A stretch of 64,000 nucleotides of DNA from Tissierellia bacterium (GCA_012728295.1 JAAYFJ010000055.1:32094-96093); one strand, 5' to 3'; shown: positions 1 to 6,865, counted from the stretch's first letter. The notes: generated by a model from the letters alone, not told the origin. Program-made: numbers and translations.

Positions 1-452
1 GCTCCAAATCCGTCTATAGCACTTTCTAAACTATCCCAACTACGGAATCCCCCGCCTACCTTGGTGATTCCCCAGTAATTATTTCTTGCTGCCGTATGCT
101 TCCAGCCGGATTCAACCCATCCGACACTGAGACAAAAAATCGCATTAACACCATGTTTTTGTTCCATCTTATATAAGGCTTCTCCGAGCCCCGGTGCTAA
201 AGTTTCCAACTGCACTCCCGTAAGATTTGTTTTATCTAGCGGATCATATGTCACTTTCCATTCTGGCAACGCTACTGCTCCATCTGTATTGCTGGGTGGC
301 TCTATTGGGCACTTGTAATCTTCTTGGTATATGGCTTCTGTAATTTTCACCGGTTCTACTGGCGTACCCTTAATTTCCGTCTTGGCTTGTGGTTGGTAAG
401 CACCGACACAAAATGCTGTTAGTAATAAAATTATTGTTAGTGTTTTCTTCAT
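1..452 (-). CDS. Glucosaminidase-like (GH73-type) secreted protein, 3' part outside window
   Basis: Reading leftwards from the ATG at 450-452 gives MKKTLTIILLLTAFC, a signal peptide ending in a possible lipobox-like LLTAFC, then a proline-rich linker. The segment GVNAIFCLSVGWVESGWKHT followed by ARNNYWGIT resembles the glucosaminidase/lysozyme-like fold of cell-wall hydrolases (pattern AQ..lESgwG..a...N.wGi). About 150 codons are visible and the frame is open at base 1, so the C-terminus lies outside. The ATG overlaps the TGA of the upstream excisionase-like gene (TGATG), which implies translational coupling. In a mobile element such an enzyme would remodel peptidoglycan for transfer or release. 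Family assignment is by motif only; a lytic transglycosylase remains possible. Confidence 0.6.
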   Translation of the reverse strand, partial: MKKTLTIILLLTAFCVGAYQPQAKTEIKGTPVEPVKITEAIYQEDYKCPIEPPSNTDGAVALPEWKVTYDPLDKTNLTGVQLETLAPGLGEALYKMEQKHGVNAIFCLSVGWVESGWKHTAARNNYWGITKVGGGFRSWDSLESAIDGFG

Positions 453-637
453 CAGAACTCCTCCCCTGTATGCTCCACCAACCAGTTATTAACCTCTTTA
501 ATGATTATTTTCACCCTATTGCCAACTTTTATCTTTGGGAAATCGGGCCTTTTAACAATTTTTCTTGCTGCATCCATTCCTATGTCTGCATAAATCTCAC
601 AGAATTCATCAATCGATATTAGCAATTTACTATCCAT
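452..637 (-). CDS. Small excisionase-like helix-turn-helix protein
   Basis: A 61-residue protein, start ATG at 635-637 preceded by GAGGTG; a GTG one codon earlier is too close to the Shine-Dalgarno sequence. The C-terminal pattern (RPDFPKIKVGNRVKI, then a helix ending NNWLVEHTG) is the winged-helix signature of MerR/excisionase-type DNA-binding proteins, in which FP...vG.r.ki is the wing and W ends the recognition segment. Such proteins act as recombination directionality factors or small regulators. Its stop overlaps the start of the glucosaminidase-like gene, so the two are coupled in a leftward operon. Whether it directs excision by the recombinase at 5.3-6.8 kb is inference. Confidence 0.6.
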   Translation of the reverse strand: MDSKLLISIDEFCEIYADIGMDAARKIVKRPDFPKIKVGNRVKIIIKEVNNWLVEHTGEEF

Positions 638-657
638 CACTACACCTCATTTCTTAA

Positions 658-840
658 TTAGTCGTATAAATCCTTCCAATCAATCTCTAACACTTCCCCT
701 ATCCTCTTGGCTATTTCGACTGGTAGCTTTCTTTTTCCATTCTCATAGTGCCCATATCTAGCCTCTTTAATGCCAATCAACTTTGCTAATTCCCTTTTAG
801 TAAAACCTTTGCTAACCCTTTCATCTGTTAATCTTTGCAT
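658..840 (-). CDS. XRE-family HTH regulator (small)
   Basis: A 60-residue single-domain protein made almost entirely of a Cro/C1-type HTH: QRLTDERVSKGFTKRELAKL, then GIKEARYGHYENGKRKLP and a final helix ending in DWKDLYD. The ATG at 838-840 is chosen over an upstream in-frame start because a strong GAGGGGGG Shine-Dalgarno sequence sits 4-5 bases before it. It is followed after 20 bases by the excisionase-like gene, as expected for an early regulatory operon of a mobile element. It is likely a Cro-like or excision regulator; the target is unknown. Confidence 0.75.
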   Translation of the reverse strand: MQRLTDERVSKGFTKRELAKLIGIKEARYGHYENGKRKLPVEIAKRIGEVLEIDWKDLYD

Positions 841-924
841 TAGAACCCCCCCTCTTGTTTGCAAATGCTACATATCGTATAATTAAGTTATCCACAACTA
901 TATACAGAAAGGAGGTGATTGATA

Positions 925-1089
925 ATGTCGAAACTATATAAGCCTGGCGAAGATAACAAACCCGCTGGCAAATATAAAGAAGTTGGTCCACAAGGTGGAG
1001 CTGTCCCAAAACCACGTGAAATAAAAATTGATAGTGGCGATAGACTTCCACCAACCCAAAAGCCTGGTCGCAAATGGGAAAAGAAATAA
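925..1089 (+). CDS. Small YjzC-like protein
   Basis: A 54-residue ORF starting MSKLYKPGEDNK and ending RLPPTQKPGRKWEKK, preceded by a perfect AAAGGAGGTGA Shine-Dalgarno sequence and followed by a terminator hairpin. The pattern KPGe..kpaGkY.evGp.G...(14-16)..GdrlPPT...GrkW resembles the small YjzC family of Firmicutes as I remember it. No function is established for that family. It is a monocistronic unit on the strand opposite the leftward early operon. The product is too short for conventional gene calling, but codon usage, ribosome site and terminator all support it. Confidence 0.7.
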   Translation: MSKLYKPGEDNKPAGKYKEVGPQGGAVPKPREIKIDSGDRLPPTQKPGRKWEKK

Positions 1090-1094
1090 CTATC

Positions 1095-1130
1095 AAAAAT
1101 CAGCATTTTCCAAGGTGCTGATTTTTACTT
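1095..1130 (+). terminator. Rho-independent terminator after the YjzC-like gene
   Basis: Perfect 11-bp stem AAAAATCAGCA / TGCTGATTTTT with a 10-base loop, followed by ACTTTTT. It lies 5 bases after the stop codon. Confidence 0.8.
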
Positions 1131-1290
1131 TTTGTCGTGAGAAACAAAAAGTAAATCCAAATAAATCAATTTGTAACCACGCTTCAGCAACAAGCTCGTT
1201 ATCTTCTACATATTTAGTAATATTATGTCTAACCACCTCATATACACCTCATTTCTTTATGCTATAATCACCGTAAGGAGGTGATTATTT

Positions 1291-1527
1291 ATGGAAATAC
1301 ACGCTTGTTTACTAGGTAATTGGGTCTGTCTAAATGATGACCCTGACTGTAAAGTTGGAACTCGCGGTTGTTCACCCAACACATGGTATGAAGAAAATGC
1401 TGAAATATGGGCTCCGTTTAACAGAGAAGATGAACACACCTATTACCAATTAAACTATGTTCCAATAATCTATAAGGGTAAATCTTATAGGATAAACCCA
1501 ATCTTTATTCAAATTAGTGAACTTTAA
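1291..1527 (+). CDS. Conserved-looking small hypothetical protein
   Basis: A 78-residue protein starting MEIHACLLGNWVCLNDDPDC with a strong AAGGAGGTGA Shine-Dalgarno sequence 7 bases upstream. It contains three cysteines (C6, C13, C20, near DDPDCKVGTRGC) and aromatic-rich NTWYEENAEIWAPF, and has no signal or membrane segment. I do not recognise a named family. Its last 14 bases overlap the end of the convergent gene at 1514-1678. The position among regulatory genes of a mobile element suggests an accessory role; no function is proposed. Confidence 0.65.
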   Translation: MEIHACLLGNWVCLNDDPDCKVGTRGCSPNTWYEENAEIWAPFNREDEHTYYQLNYVPIIYKGKSYRINPIFIQISEL

Positions 1528-1678
1528 GCCTTTCACATATTATTTGAATATCAAAGTCGTCAAGTTCCAGCTTGTCGGCTTTTTCTTTTAGTCGTAAATC
1601 AATTATTTGATTCAACTCAAACCATTCTAGCTTGGTAAACCTTTTTCTAAACTCTAGAAACTCCTTTATTAACTCCAT
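1514..1678 (-). CDS. Small hypothetical early protein
   Basis: A 54-residue charged helical protein (MELIKEFLEFRKRFTKLEWF ... FDIQIICERLKVH). The ATG at 1676-1678 follows GGGGGTG with good spacing; an upstream in-frame ATG lacks a site. It is the first leftward gene beyond the operator at 1722-1735, so the same repressor may control it and the rightward RNA candidate. No family is recognised. Confidence 0.55.
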   Translation of the reverse strand: MELIKEFLEFRKRFTKLEWFELNQIIDLRLKEKADKLELDDFDIQIICERLKVH

Positions 1679-1721
1679 ACATACACCCCCTATCATTGTT
1701 TACATATCAAATATACTCACC

Positions 1722-1750
1722 TTGCAAATATGCGAAATAAACTATAAAAT
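1722..1750 (+). promoter_or_regulatory. Promoter with overlapping repressor operator driving the structured RNA
   Basis: A candidate -35 TTGCAA (1722-1727) and -10 TAAAAT (1745-1750) are separated by exactly 17 bases. The -35 is embedded in TTGCAAATATGCGA (1722-1735), a match to the operator repeated three times between the divergent HTH genes (2363-2461). The near-palindrome could control transcription in both directions: the RNA to the right and the small gene 1514-1678 to the left. Confidence 0.6.
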
Positions 1751-1756
1751 ATGCTT

Positions 1757-2105
1757 AACCCATTAGGGTATGGAAAGGAGTTGGTTATATTGACCAAACT
1801 TTTGACTTTACCCAGTTCCTATTGCTAGACAGATGCGTGGGTGTATCTCTCGGCTGAATCAAAACAGCCAAAGTGATGTCGTGTACCAAGAAGGGCTAAG
1901 CATATTTTGGTCCACCTATAAGAGTCGTGAAGCTAGATAACTAAGTGGGCTTTATTGAACACTTAGGGATTGAGGCTTCTCTAAAAACCATGAGGACGCT
2001 GACCTCGTAAAAAAAGTGTATGTTTTTAGTCTTATCGGTTGCACTACATAATAGGTGAACAAATTTGAGACAAAATCCTTAAGAAATATGCTCTTAAGTT
2101 TTTTG
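1757..2105 (+). ncRNA. Candidate structured non-coding RNA of unknown class (~350 nt)
   Basis: A 415-base gap between two leftward genes holds no convincing long ORF but many complementary segments: GACCAAA 1792-1798 with TTTGGTC 1906-1912; GGCTG 1852-1856 with CAGCC 1865-1869; GAAGC 1929-1933 with GCTTC 1975-1979, enclosing CTAAGTG 1941-1947 with CACTTAG 1960-1966; CTAAAAAC 1981-1988 with GTTTTTAG 2022-2029, enclosing ATGAGG 1990-1995 with CCTCGT 2003-2008. The 3' end is a terminator, CTTAAG (2078-2083) / CTTAAG (2093-2098) plus TTTTTT. An upstream sigma-70-type promoter overlaps an operator. A 12-codon ORF (TTG 1790 to TAG 1828, MTKLLTLPSSYC) with an AAAGGAG site lies at the 5' end. I cannot assign it to a known RNA family; folding is by eye. 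Confidence 0.55.
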
Positions 2106-2342
2106 TTTGTTTGCTTTGTCGCTTTTATGCGACTTGCTGGCGAAAAAAATTTTGTTTACTTCTTCACCCGTTAAGTCTAACACTACTGAAATAGCATTTG
2201 CTTGTTTAATTGAAAAGGCTTCACCATTCGTATTTAGTTTCCTATAAAACGTTGATTTATCAACGCCTACCCTTTCTGCAACTTCGGTAATTGTTAGTCC
2301 TGCTTTTGATATTTTGTCCTTCAATATTTTAATATCAACCAA
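2094..2342 (-). CDS. Cro-like HTH repressor
   Basis: An 82-residue protein with a Cro/C1-type HTH: GLTITEVAERVGVDKSTFYR is the helix-turn-helix, followed by KLN and a helix ending VVLDLTGEEVNKIFF, then a short basic tail. The start is a TTG at 2340-2342, seven bases after AAAGGAGGTGATAGC, a near-perfect Shine-Dalgarno sequence. It is transcribed divergently from the cI-like gene at 2497, with three operator copies between them, the classic arrangement of a lysogeny switch. Its 3' end overlaps the terminator of the convergent RNA candidate, which could permit antisense interference. Confidence 0.8.
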   Translation of the reverse strand: MVDIKILKDKISKAGLTITEVAERVGVDKSTFYRKLNTNGEAFSIKQANAISVVLDLTGEEVNKIFFASKSHKSDKANKQKT

Positions 2343-2362
2343 GCTATCACCTCCTTTTCTTG

Positions 2363-2461
2363 TTGCACATATGCGACACTCTACTTATATAATACCACTT
2401 ATAAAACATTTGTCAATAATTATTTTGCACATATGCGAATTATTTTATTGCAATATTGCGA
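2363..2461. promoter_or_regulatory. Three-copy operator array between divergent repressor genes
   Basis: Three near-identical imperfect palindromes: TTGCACATATGCGA at 2363-2376 and 2425-2438, and TTGCAATATTGCGA at 2448-2461. A fourth copy lies at 1722-1735. Consensus TTGCAnATATGCGA with dyad symmetry (TTgCA / TGcGAA). They sit between the start codons of the Cro-like and cI-like genes, like lambdoid operator clusters. Which of the two proteins binds cannot be decided here. Confidence 0.75.
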
Positions 2462-2496
2462 CTATTGTAGTACACTTGTTTTAGGAGGGGTTACCC

Positions 2497-2844
2497 ATGA
2501 AAATAGGAGATAGAATTAAGAAGAAAAGAATAGAGCTAGGATATTCCGTTGATGAGCTCGCTTCTAAAATTGGAAAAAACAGAGCAACAATATATAGATA
2601 TGAAAGCCATGAAATAGAAAATTTGCCCACTACTGTTCTTGAGCCTTTAGCTAAAGCCCTGTCTACTACCCCTGCATATCTTATGGGCTGGGACGATGAA
2701 GAACCAACTCCCCCAGAAGAAACCCCTGAAGAATTAACAGAAGAAGCTGTTATCCTTGCCAGAGAGGCTAATGATTTATCAAACGTCCAACTAGAAGCCA
2801 TAAGGGCTATGATTAAAGCCTTCAAGGAACAACAGGATAAGTAG
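2497..2844 (+). CDS. cI-like XRE-family repressor
   Basis: A 115-residue protein. The N-terminal HTH (MKIGDRIKKKRIELGYSVDE, then LASKIGKNRATIYRYES) ends at about residue 68 with PAYLMGWDDEE, typical of phage repressors. An acidic, proline-rich linker (EEPTPPEETPEELTEE) leads to a C-terminal helix, AMIKAFKEQQ. It lacks a LexA-type autoprotease domain; the ImmA-type protease encoded 7 bases downstream would be the expected anti-repressor, as in ICEBs1 ImmR/ImmA. A GGAGGGG ribosome site precedes the ATG. It probably binds the operators at 2363-2461 and 1722-1735. Confidence 0.85.
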   Translation: MKIGDRIKKKRIELGYSVDELASKIGKNRATIYRYESHEIENLPTTVLEPLAKALSTTPAYLMGWDDEEPTPPEETPEELTEEAVILAREANDLSNVQLEAIRAMIKAFKEQQDK

Positions 2845-2851
2845 GTTTGCT

Positions 2852-3373
2852 ATGTGGACTAATAAAAAATATTTATATAATAAAATAAATGAATTTAATA
2901 AGAAAAATCCAGGCTTTATATGTTCCCCACTTCCTAAATTCTGTGAATCAAAAGGAATAAATCTAATAGCATATAATGAAAGTAATAGCCATTTGATTAA
3001 TATATCCAAAGATGGTTTTTCTTTCCTTGAAGACTCTGAGTACAGTATCTTCTATAATGTAAATCAGCAAAAACCAAGACAACGATTTACTATCGCTCAT
3101 GAATTGGGACATATATTTTTAAATCATCACAATTTCTTATCCCCTCGGCTTCTACGATTTGGTAAAAATGGACTGTGGGAAGAACAGGCAAATATCTTTG
3201 CTAGGAATATATTAATTCCTGCGGATTGGGAAGACTATGCAAGTACTTTATCCAACTATGATGCAGCATTTATTTTTGGAGTAAGTCAGCAAATGCTATC
3301 AGTAAGAAAAAAGACCTTTGGTGAAGATAAGTATTGGATGGATGTATGCAACGATGGCAGGCAATGTTGTTGA
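2852..3373 (+). CDS. immA: ImmA/IrrE-family zinc metallopeptidase
   Basis: A 173-residue protein with the zinc motif HELGH (residues 83-87) in RFTIAHELGHIFLNHH and the downstream glutamate in WEEQANIFARNIL (about 110-111). The family cleaves or inactivates cognate XRE repressors to induce a mobile element (ICEBs1 ImmA cleaves ImmR). Here it follows the repressor by 7 bases in the same operon, matching that role. The cysteine-rich last residues (CNDGRQCC) are unusual. The following DUF3644 gene starts 32 bases later. Confidence 0.9.
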   Translation: MWTNKKYLYNKINEFNKKNPGFICSPLPKFCESKGINLIAYNESNSHLINISKDGFSFLEDSEYSIFYNVNQQKPRQRFTIAHELGHIFLNHHNFLSPRLLRFGKNGLWEEQANIFARNILIPADWEDYASTLSNYDAAFIFGVSQQMLSVRKKTFGEDKYWMDVCNDGRQCC

Positions 3374-3405
3374 AGTTAGAAGAAGATTTTAGGAGGATTG
3401 TTTCA

Positions 3406-4380
3406 ATGAGCGAAAACAACAATGGATTATCTAAAAGGCTAGTAAAAAAAAGCATAGAGGCTTTTATATTAGGGTTGGAAATTTATAATAAACCAACAAT
3501 AAAATATCGAATTGAAGGATTCAGTTTCTTTATTTGCAATGCATGGGAATTGATGTTAAAAGCGAAACTTATAAATGAAAACAAGAACATTTATTATAAC
3601 AACAGTCCTGATAGGACACTAAGCTTAAACGAAACCATTAATAAAGTCTATACTGACAAATATACTAGAATTCGATTAAATCTTGAAAAAATAATTGATT
3701 TAAGAAATATAAGTACTCATTATATAACTGAAGACTATGAATTCAAGTATGTTCCACTTTTCCAAGCATGTGTTCTAAACTATATTAATGAATTAAATAG
3801 ATTTCATAATGAAGATATTTCAAATTATATTGCACAAAACTTTTTGCATATTACCACAAATTATGAACCCTTAACAAATGAGCAAATAAAAATGAAGTAT
3901 TCACCCGAAATAGCAGAAAAATTTATTAAACTCGGCAACGAAATTGACGTATTATCTAATGAATATAATTCAGATAAATTTGCCATTCCCATGGTTCAAA
4001 AACTCTACATTACAAGGAAAAAGGCAGATGCTGATTTTGAGGTTTCAATAGATAAAGATTCTGACAATAAAGTCCAAATCATTAAACAACTTACTGATCC
4101 AGCGGATACTCATAAATACTCTTTTAATAATCTTGTTACTGCCGTAAGCGAGAATCTAAGAAAAAACAACATTGTAATTGATAACCCGCAAGGCTTTACA
4201 AATCATGTATTAAAATTGTTTAATACATTTTACTCTGCAAAAGATAATCCTGACTTCTCCTATTGCCACACAATCGGCAACAATGAACAATTTACTTATT
4301 CTGAAAAATATAGGGATTTTATATTAAGTGAAATAAAGAAAAATCCGGATAAAGTAGTTGAAAGCTTAAAAAGACAGTAA
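3406..4380 (+). CDS. DUF3644 / HEPN-like protein, candidate defence gene
   Basis: A 324-residue protein; the ATG at 3406 is chosen because AGGAGG lies 9 bases upstream (the frame opens earlier inside the protease gene). The N-terminal half (KKSIEAFILGLEIYNKPTIK, then YRIEGFSFFICNAWELMLKA) matches DUF3644 from memory. It contains R100-NIST-H105 within IDLRNISTHY, an R-N-x3-H pattern typical of catalytic HEPN ribonucleases; family members often occur in defence islands. The C-terminal half (residues 200-324) has no recognised domain. Lying between the repressor/protease pair and the recombinase, it occupies the cargo position of a lysogeny module, suggesting abortive infection or superinfection immunity. 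Nuclease activity is inference. Confidence 0.75.
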   Translation: MSENNNGLSKRLVKKSIEAFILGLEIYNKPTIKYRIEGFSFFICNAWELMLKAKLINENKNIYYNNSPDRTLSLNETINKVYTDKYTRIRLNLEKIIDLRNISTHYITEDYEFKYVPLFQACVLNYINELNRFHNEDISNYIAQNFLHITTNYEPLTNEQIKMKYSPEIAEKFIKLGNEIDVLSNEYNSDKFAIPMVQKLYITRKKADADFEVSIDKDSDNKVQIIKQLTDPADTHKYSFNNLVTAVSENLRKNNIVIDNPQGFTNHVLKLFNTFYSAKDNPDFSYCHTIGNNEQFTYSEKYRDFILSEIKKNPDKVVESLKRQ

Positions 4381-4382
4381 AA

Positions 4383-4467
4383 AAAGATAACCCCAGGCAC
4401 ATGTGAATGCTCAGCCGAAGCCTACTCCATTATGGAACACAGTGTTTATCCCTCTCAAGTTATCTTT
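4383..4467 (+). other. Long-range 9-bp stem enclosing a compact loop region (possible small RNA or terminator)
   Basis: AAAGATAAC (4383-4391) pairs perfectly with GTTATCTTT (4459-4467), enclosing 67 bases that include AGGC 4395-4398 / GCCT 4420-4423. It starts just after the DUF3644 stop codon and is followed by an AT-rich tract (TATATATTATATATGTTTTTATTG). It may be an elaborate terminator or a small structured RNA. The remaining bases to 4620 contain no further gene. Confidence 0.35.
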
Positions 4468-4629
4468 GTATATATATTATATATGTTTTTATTGCTTTGG
4501 TCAATGATTCAATAAAAAGATAGAAAAAAAAGCATAGAGAGCTGATTATCATCGGTAAAGTGCTCTATTTCAGAAGAAGATTTTAGTTTGGCTTAATTGA
4601 AGCAAAAAAATATATTTTAGGAGGAAAAA

Positions 4630-5178
4630 ATGAAGAAAGTATTGAGTATCACCCTTGCGCTAGTTTTAATCTTAGGTGTCTTTAGCGGTTGTGGAAAGAG
4701 CGAAACTCCACCAGCAGATGAACCAAAGGAAGCTGCAACGGAGGAAACAACTGAAGAAGCAAAAGAAGAAGCTAAAGAGCCAGAAATACCAGTAGATGAG
4801 TCTATCGTTGGTCATCCTTTAACGGTTGGAAAACATAGCATGGTAATCACAGGATTCAGCTTAATAAAATCATATGACGACCAGCCTTGTCTCAAAATAA
4901 CTTATGATTTTACAAACAATAGCGACAAGGGCGTTAGTCCATTTATGGAGGTGTCATTTAAAGGCTTCCAAAACGGAATTGAAACCGATAGTTTTGTTAT
5001 TTCTGATGATCTTGACCTTGGGATGGCACAAAAAGAAATAAAACCAGAAGTTACAATTGAAAACTGCCAAACTGCTATGATTCTTGCTTCCATGGATCCA
5101 GTTGAAATCGAATTATCCGAATTTATAAGCTTTAGTGACAACAGTATCAAATTCACAGTAAATCCAACAAATCTATAA
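4630..5178 (+). CDS. DUF5067-type lipoprotein
   Basis: A 182-residue lipoprotein: signal peptide MKKVLSITLALVLILGVFSG with the lipid-accepting cysteine at residue 21, then a threonine/glutamate-rich linker (to about residue 57) and a C-terminal beta-rich domain (VGKHSMVITGFSLIKSYDDQ, KITYDFTNNSDKGVSPF) matching DUF5067 extracellular domains from memory. AGGAGG lies 6 bases before the ATG. Its place in the lysogeny module beside a HEPN-like gene and the integrase is typical for a lysogenic-conversion or superinfection-exclusion lipoprotein, but that role is inference. Confidence 0.75.
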   Translation: MKKVLSITLALVLILGVFSGCGKSETPPADEPKEAATEETTEEAKEEAKEPEIPVDESIVGHPLTVGKHSMVITGFSLIKSYDDQPCLKITYDFTNNSDKGVSPFMEVSFKGFQNGIETDSFVISDDLDLGMAQKEIKPEVTIENCQTAMILASMDPVEIELSEFISFSDNSIKFTVNPTNL

Positions 5179-5187
5179 TTAATAAAA

Positions 5188-5222
5188 AAGCCCCCTATTC
5201 TGCGCCAACAGAATAAGAGGCC
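5188..5222 (-). terminator. Hairpin terminator oriented leftwards
   Basis: CCCTATTCTG pairs with CAGAATAAGAGG around a CGCCAA loop. The T-run (TTTTTT, read on the minus strand) lies on the left, so it terminates a leftward transcript better than the rightward lipoprotein mRNA. No minus-strand ORF precedes it, which points to a short antisense or leader RNA from 5190-5290. Confidence 0.45.
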
Positions 5223-5233
5223 ATTCGAAAGGT

Positions 5234-5277
5234 TACATGATATATAACCAATCCACCAAATATTATTATATCATGTA
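5234..5277. repeat. Perfect 11-bp inverted repeat upstream of the recombinase
   Basis: TACATGATATA (5234-5244) and TATATCATGTA (5267-5277), separated by 22 bases, end 33 bases before the recombinase ATG. It could be an operator, an mRNA leader hairpin or part of a recombination site. No second copy was noticed in the window. Confidence 0.6.
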
Positions 5278-5310
5278 GCCTCCCTGTAAATCAACCGAGG
5301 AGGTATTATT

Positions 5311-6786
5311 ATGCGTGTAGCAGTATATTTACGTTATAGCTCTGAGAAACAAACAGAGCAATCAATAGAAGGTCAGCAGAGAGTATGTGCTGAATTCTGT
5401 CAAAGAAAAGGATATGAGATAGTACACACCTATATAGACAGAGCCACATCAGCATATAAAGACATACGCAAACGTCTAGAGTTTCAGAAAATGATTAAAG
5501 ACAGCGACAAAAAGCGTTGGGATGCCGTTGTCGTGTATAAACTAGATAGATTCGCCCGGAATAGATACGACTCTGCTATGTATAAAGCGAAACTGAAGAA
5601 AAATGGAGTGCAAGTTCTTTCAGCGACTGAAAATATCTCTGATAACCCGGAAGGCATAATACTAGAATCCGTATTGGAAGGCATGGCAGAATATTTCTCT
5701 CAAGAATTATCACAGAAAGTTACTAGAGGAATGAACGAAACTGCTCTAAAAGGCAATTACACAGGTGGGATATTGCCACTCGGATATAAAGTAGTCAACA
5801 AGAAGTTAGTGATTGATGAAGAAACCGCACCTTTAGTTAGAAAAGCGTTTGAGCTATACGCCAGCGGGGAATCTGTAGTTAATATTTCTAAACGATTCAA
5901 CCAAGCAGGCTATAGGACTACAATGGGCTCTAAATTCAGTAAAAGCAGCTTTTATTCTATTCTAAAAAATAAGAAATATATTGGCATATACAAATATCAA
6001 GACATAGTAATTGAAGGCGGTGTTCCCGCAATTGTAGATAAAGAGCTATTTGACAAAGTACAGAACAAAATCGTGTGTTCGTCTAAAGCTCCTGGTGCAA
6101 ATAAAGCACATGTTGATTATTTACTTTCAGGAAAGCTATTCTGTGGCCATTGTGGTTCCAAAATTGTTGCTGACAGTGGAACTAGTAAGACAGGCAAAGT
6201 ACACAATTATTATGCCTGTAAAAATTATAAAAAGCAGAAAGCTTGCGATAAAAAGCCAATGAGAAAAAACGAAATAGAATCAGCTGTTTTCCATGCAACA
6301 TTAAAATTATTAACTCCAGATACCATTGAAGAATTAGCAGATATGGCTATAGAGCAGATAGAAAAAGACATCTCAGAAAATACCACTATTCCACAAATAG
6401 AAAAAGAAATATCAAATATTGATAAAAGCATAGAAAACTTGGTGTTAATGGTTGAAAAAGGAATTAACTCTGAAACTCTATTTGAAAGATTAACAGAACT
6501 AGAACAGTTAAAAGCTACAACTTATGATAAGTTAGAAGATGCTAAAAATGATGTAGTAATTTTGGAAAAGGACCATATAATTTGGTGGCTTAGCAAATTC
6601 TGTGATGGTGATATTGAAGATATGTCTTTTAGAAAGAAAGTTCTAGATTTATTAGTAAACTCCGTGACAGTTTGGGACGATCCAGATGGATATAAAATCA
6701 CAGTTGTATATAATATAAAGTCTGATAATACTCACACTTACAACAGTTCAGATATACCCATATCTGGTACGCCAAAAAAAAGGTAA
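5311..6786 (+). CDS. Large serine recombinase (integrase)
   Basis: A 491-residue site-specific recombinase. The N-terminal resolvase domain (about residues 1-150) has the catalytic serine at S10 in VYLRYSSEKQ and the arginine motif YKLDRFARNRYD. The recombinase domain (about 155-260) includes GYKVVNKKLVIDEETAPLVR and NKKYIGIY. A zinc ribbon follows (CGHCGSKI ... YYACKNYKKQKACDKK, about 277-320), then a coiled-coil region and a C-terminal tail. The length is normal for integrases of ICEs and phages. A GAGGAGGT site precedes the ATG at 5311. It is the last rightward gene of the element, and the sortase locus begins just beyond its terminator, so the right attachment site is probably near 6.79-6.87 kb. 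Confidence 0.9.
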   Translation: MRVAVYLRYSSEKQTEQSIEGQQRVCAEFCQRKGYEIVHTYIDRATSAYKDIRKRLEFQKMIKDSDKKRWDAVVVYKLDRFARNRYDSAMYKAKLKKNGVQVLSATENISDNPEGIILESVLEGMAEYFSQELSQKVTRGMNETALKGNYTGGILPLGYKVVNKKLVIDEETAPLVRKAFELYASGESVVNISKRFNQAGYRTTMGSKFSKSSFYSILKNKKYIGIYKYQDIVIEGGVPAIVDKELFDKVQNKIVCSSKAPGANKAHVDYLLSGKLFCGHCGSKIVADSGTSKTGKVHNYYACKNYKKQKACDKKPMRKNEIESAVFHATLKLLTPDTIEELADMAIEQIEKDISENTTIPQIEKEISNIDKSIENLVLMVEKGINSETLFERLTELEQLKATTYDKLEDAKNDVVILEKDHIIWWLSKFCDGDIEDMSFRKKVLDLLVNSVTVWDDPDGYKITVVYNIKSDNTHTYNSSDIPISGTPKKR

Positions 6787-6813
6787 AACAAGAAATCTTG
6801 TTTTACCTTTTTT
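6773..6813 (+). terminator. Terminator overlapping the recombinase stop codon
   Basis: A 12-bp perfect stem AGGTAAAACAAG (6781-6792) / CTTGTTTTACCT (6797-6808) with a 4-base loop, flanked by A8 and T6, so it can work in both directions. The recombinase stop codon (6784-6786) lies in the stem. Confidence 0.85.
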
Positions 6814-6865
6814 ATTGTTCTTTTTGTTTGTTATGACATTAGTTTTTACATCACAAATACTTAAG

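Noticed and set aside
1757..2105. Group I or group II intron, RNase P, tmRNA or 6S RNA as identity of the structured region
   Set aside because: No group II domain V, group I core, tmRNA tag/CCA end or RNase P conserved blocks could be seen, and the overall pairing does not match a 6S-type rod.
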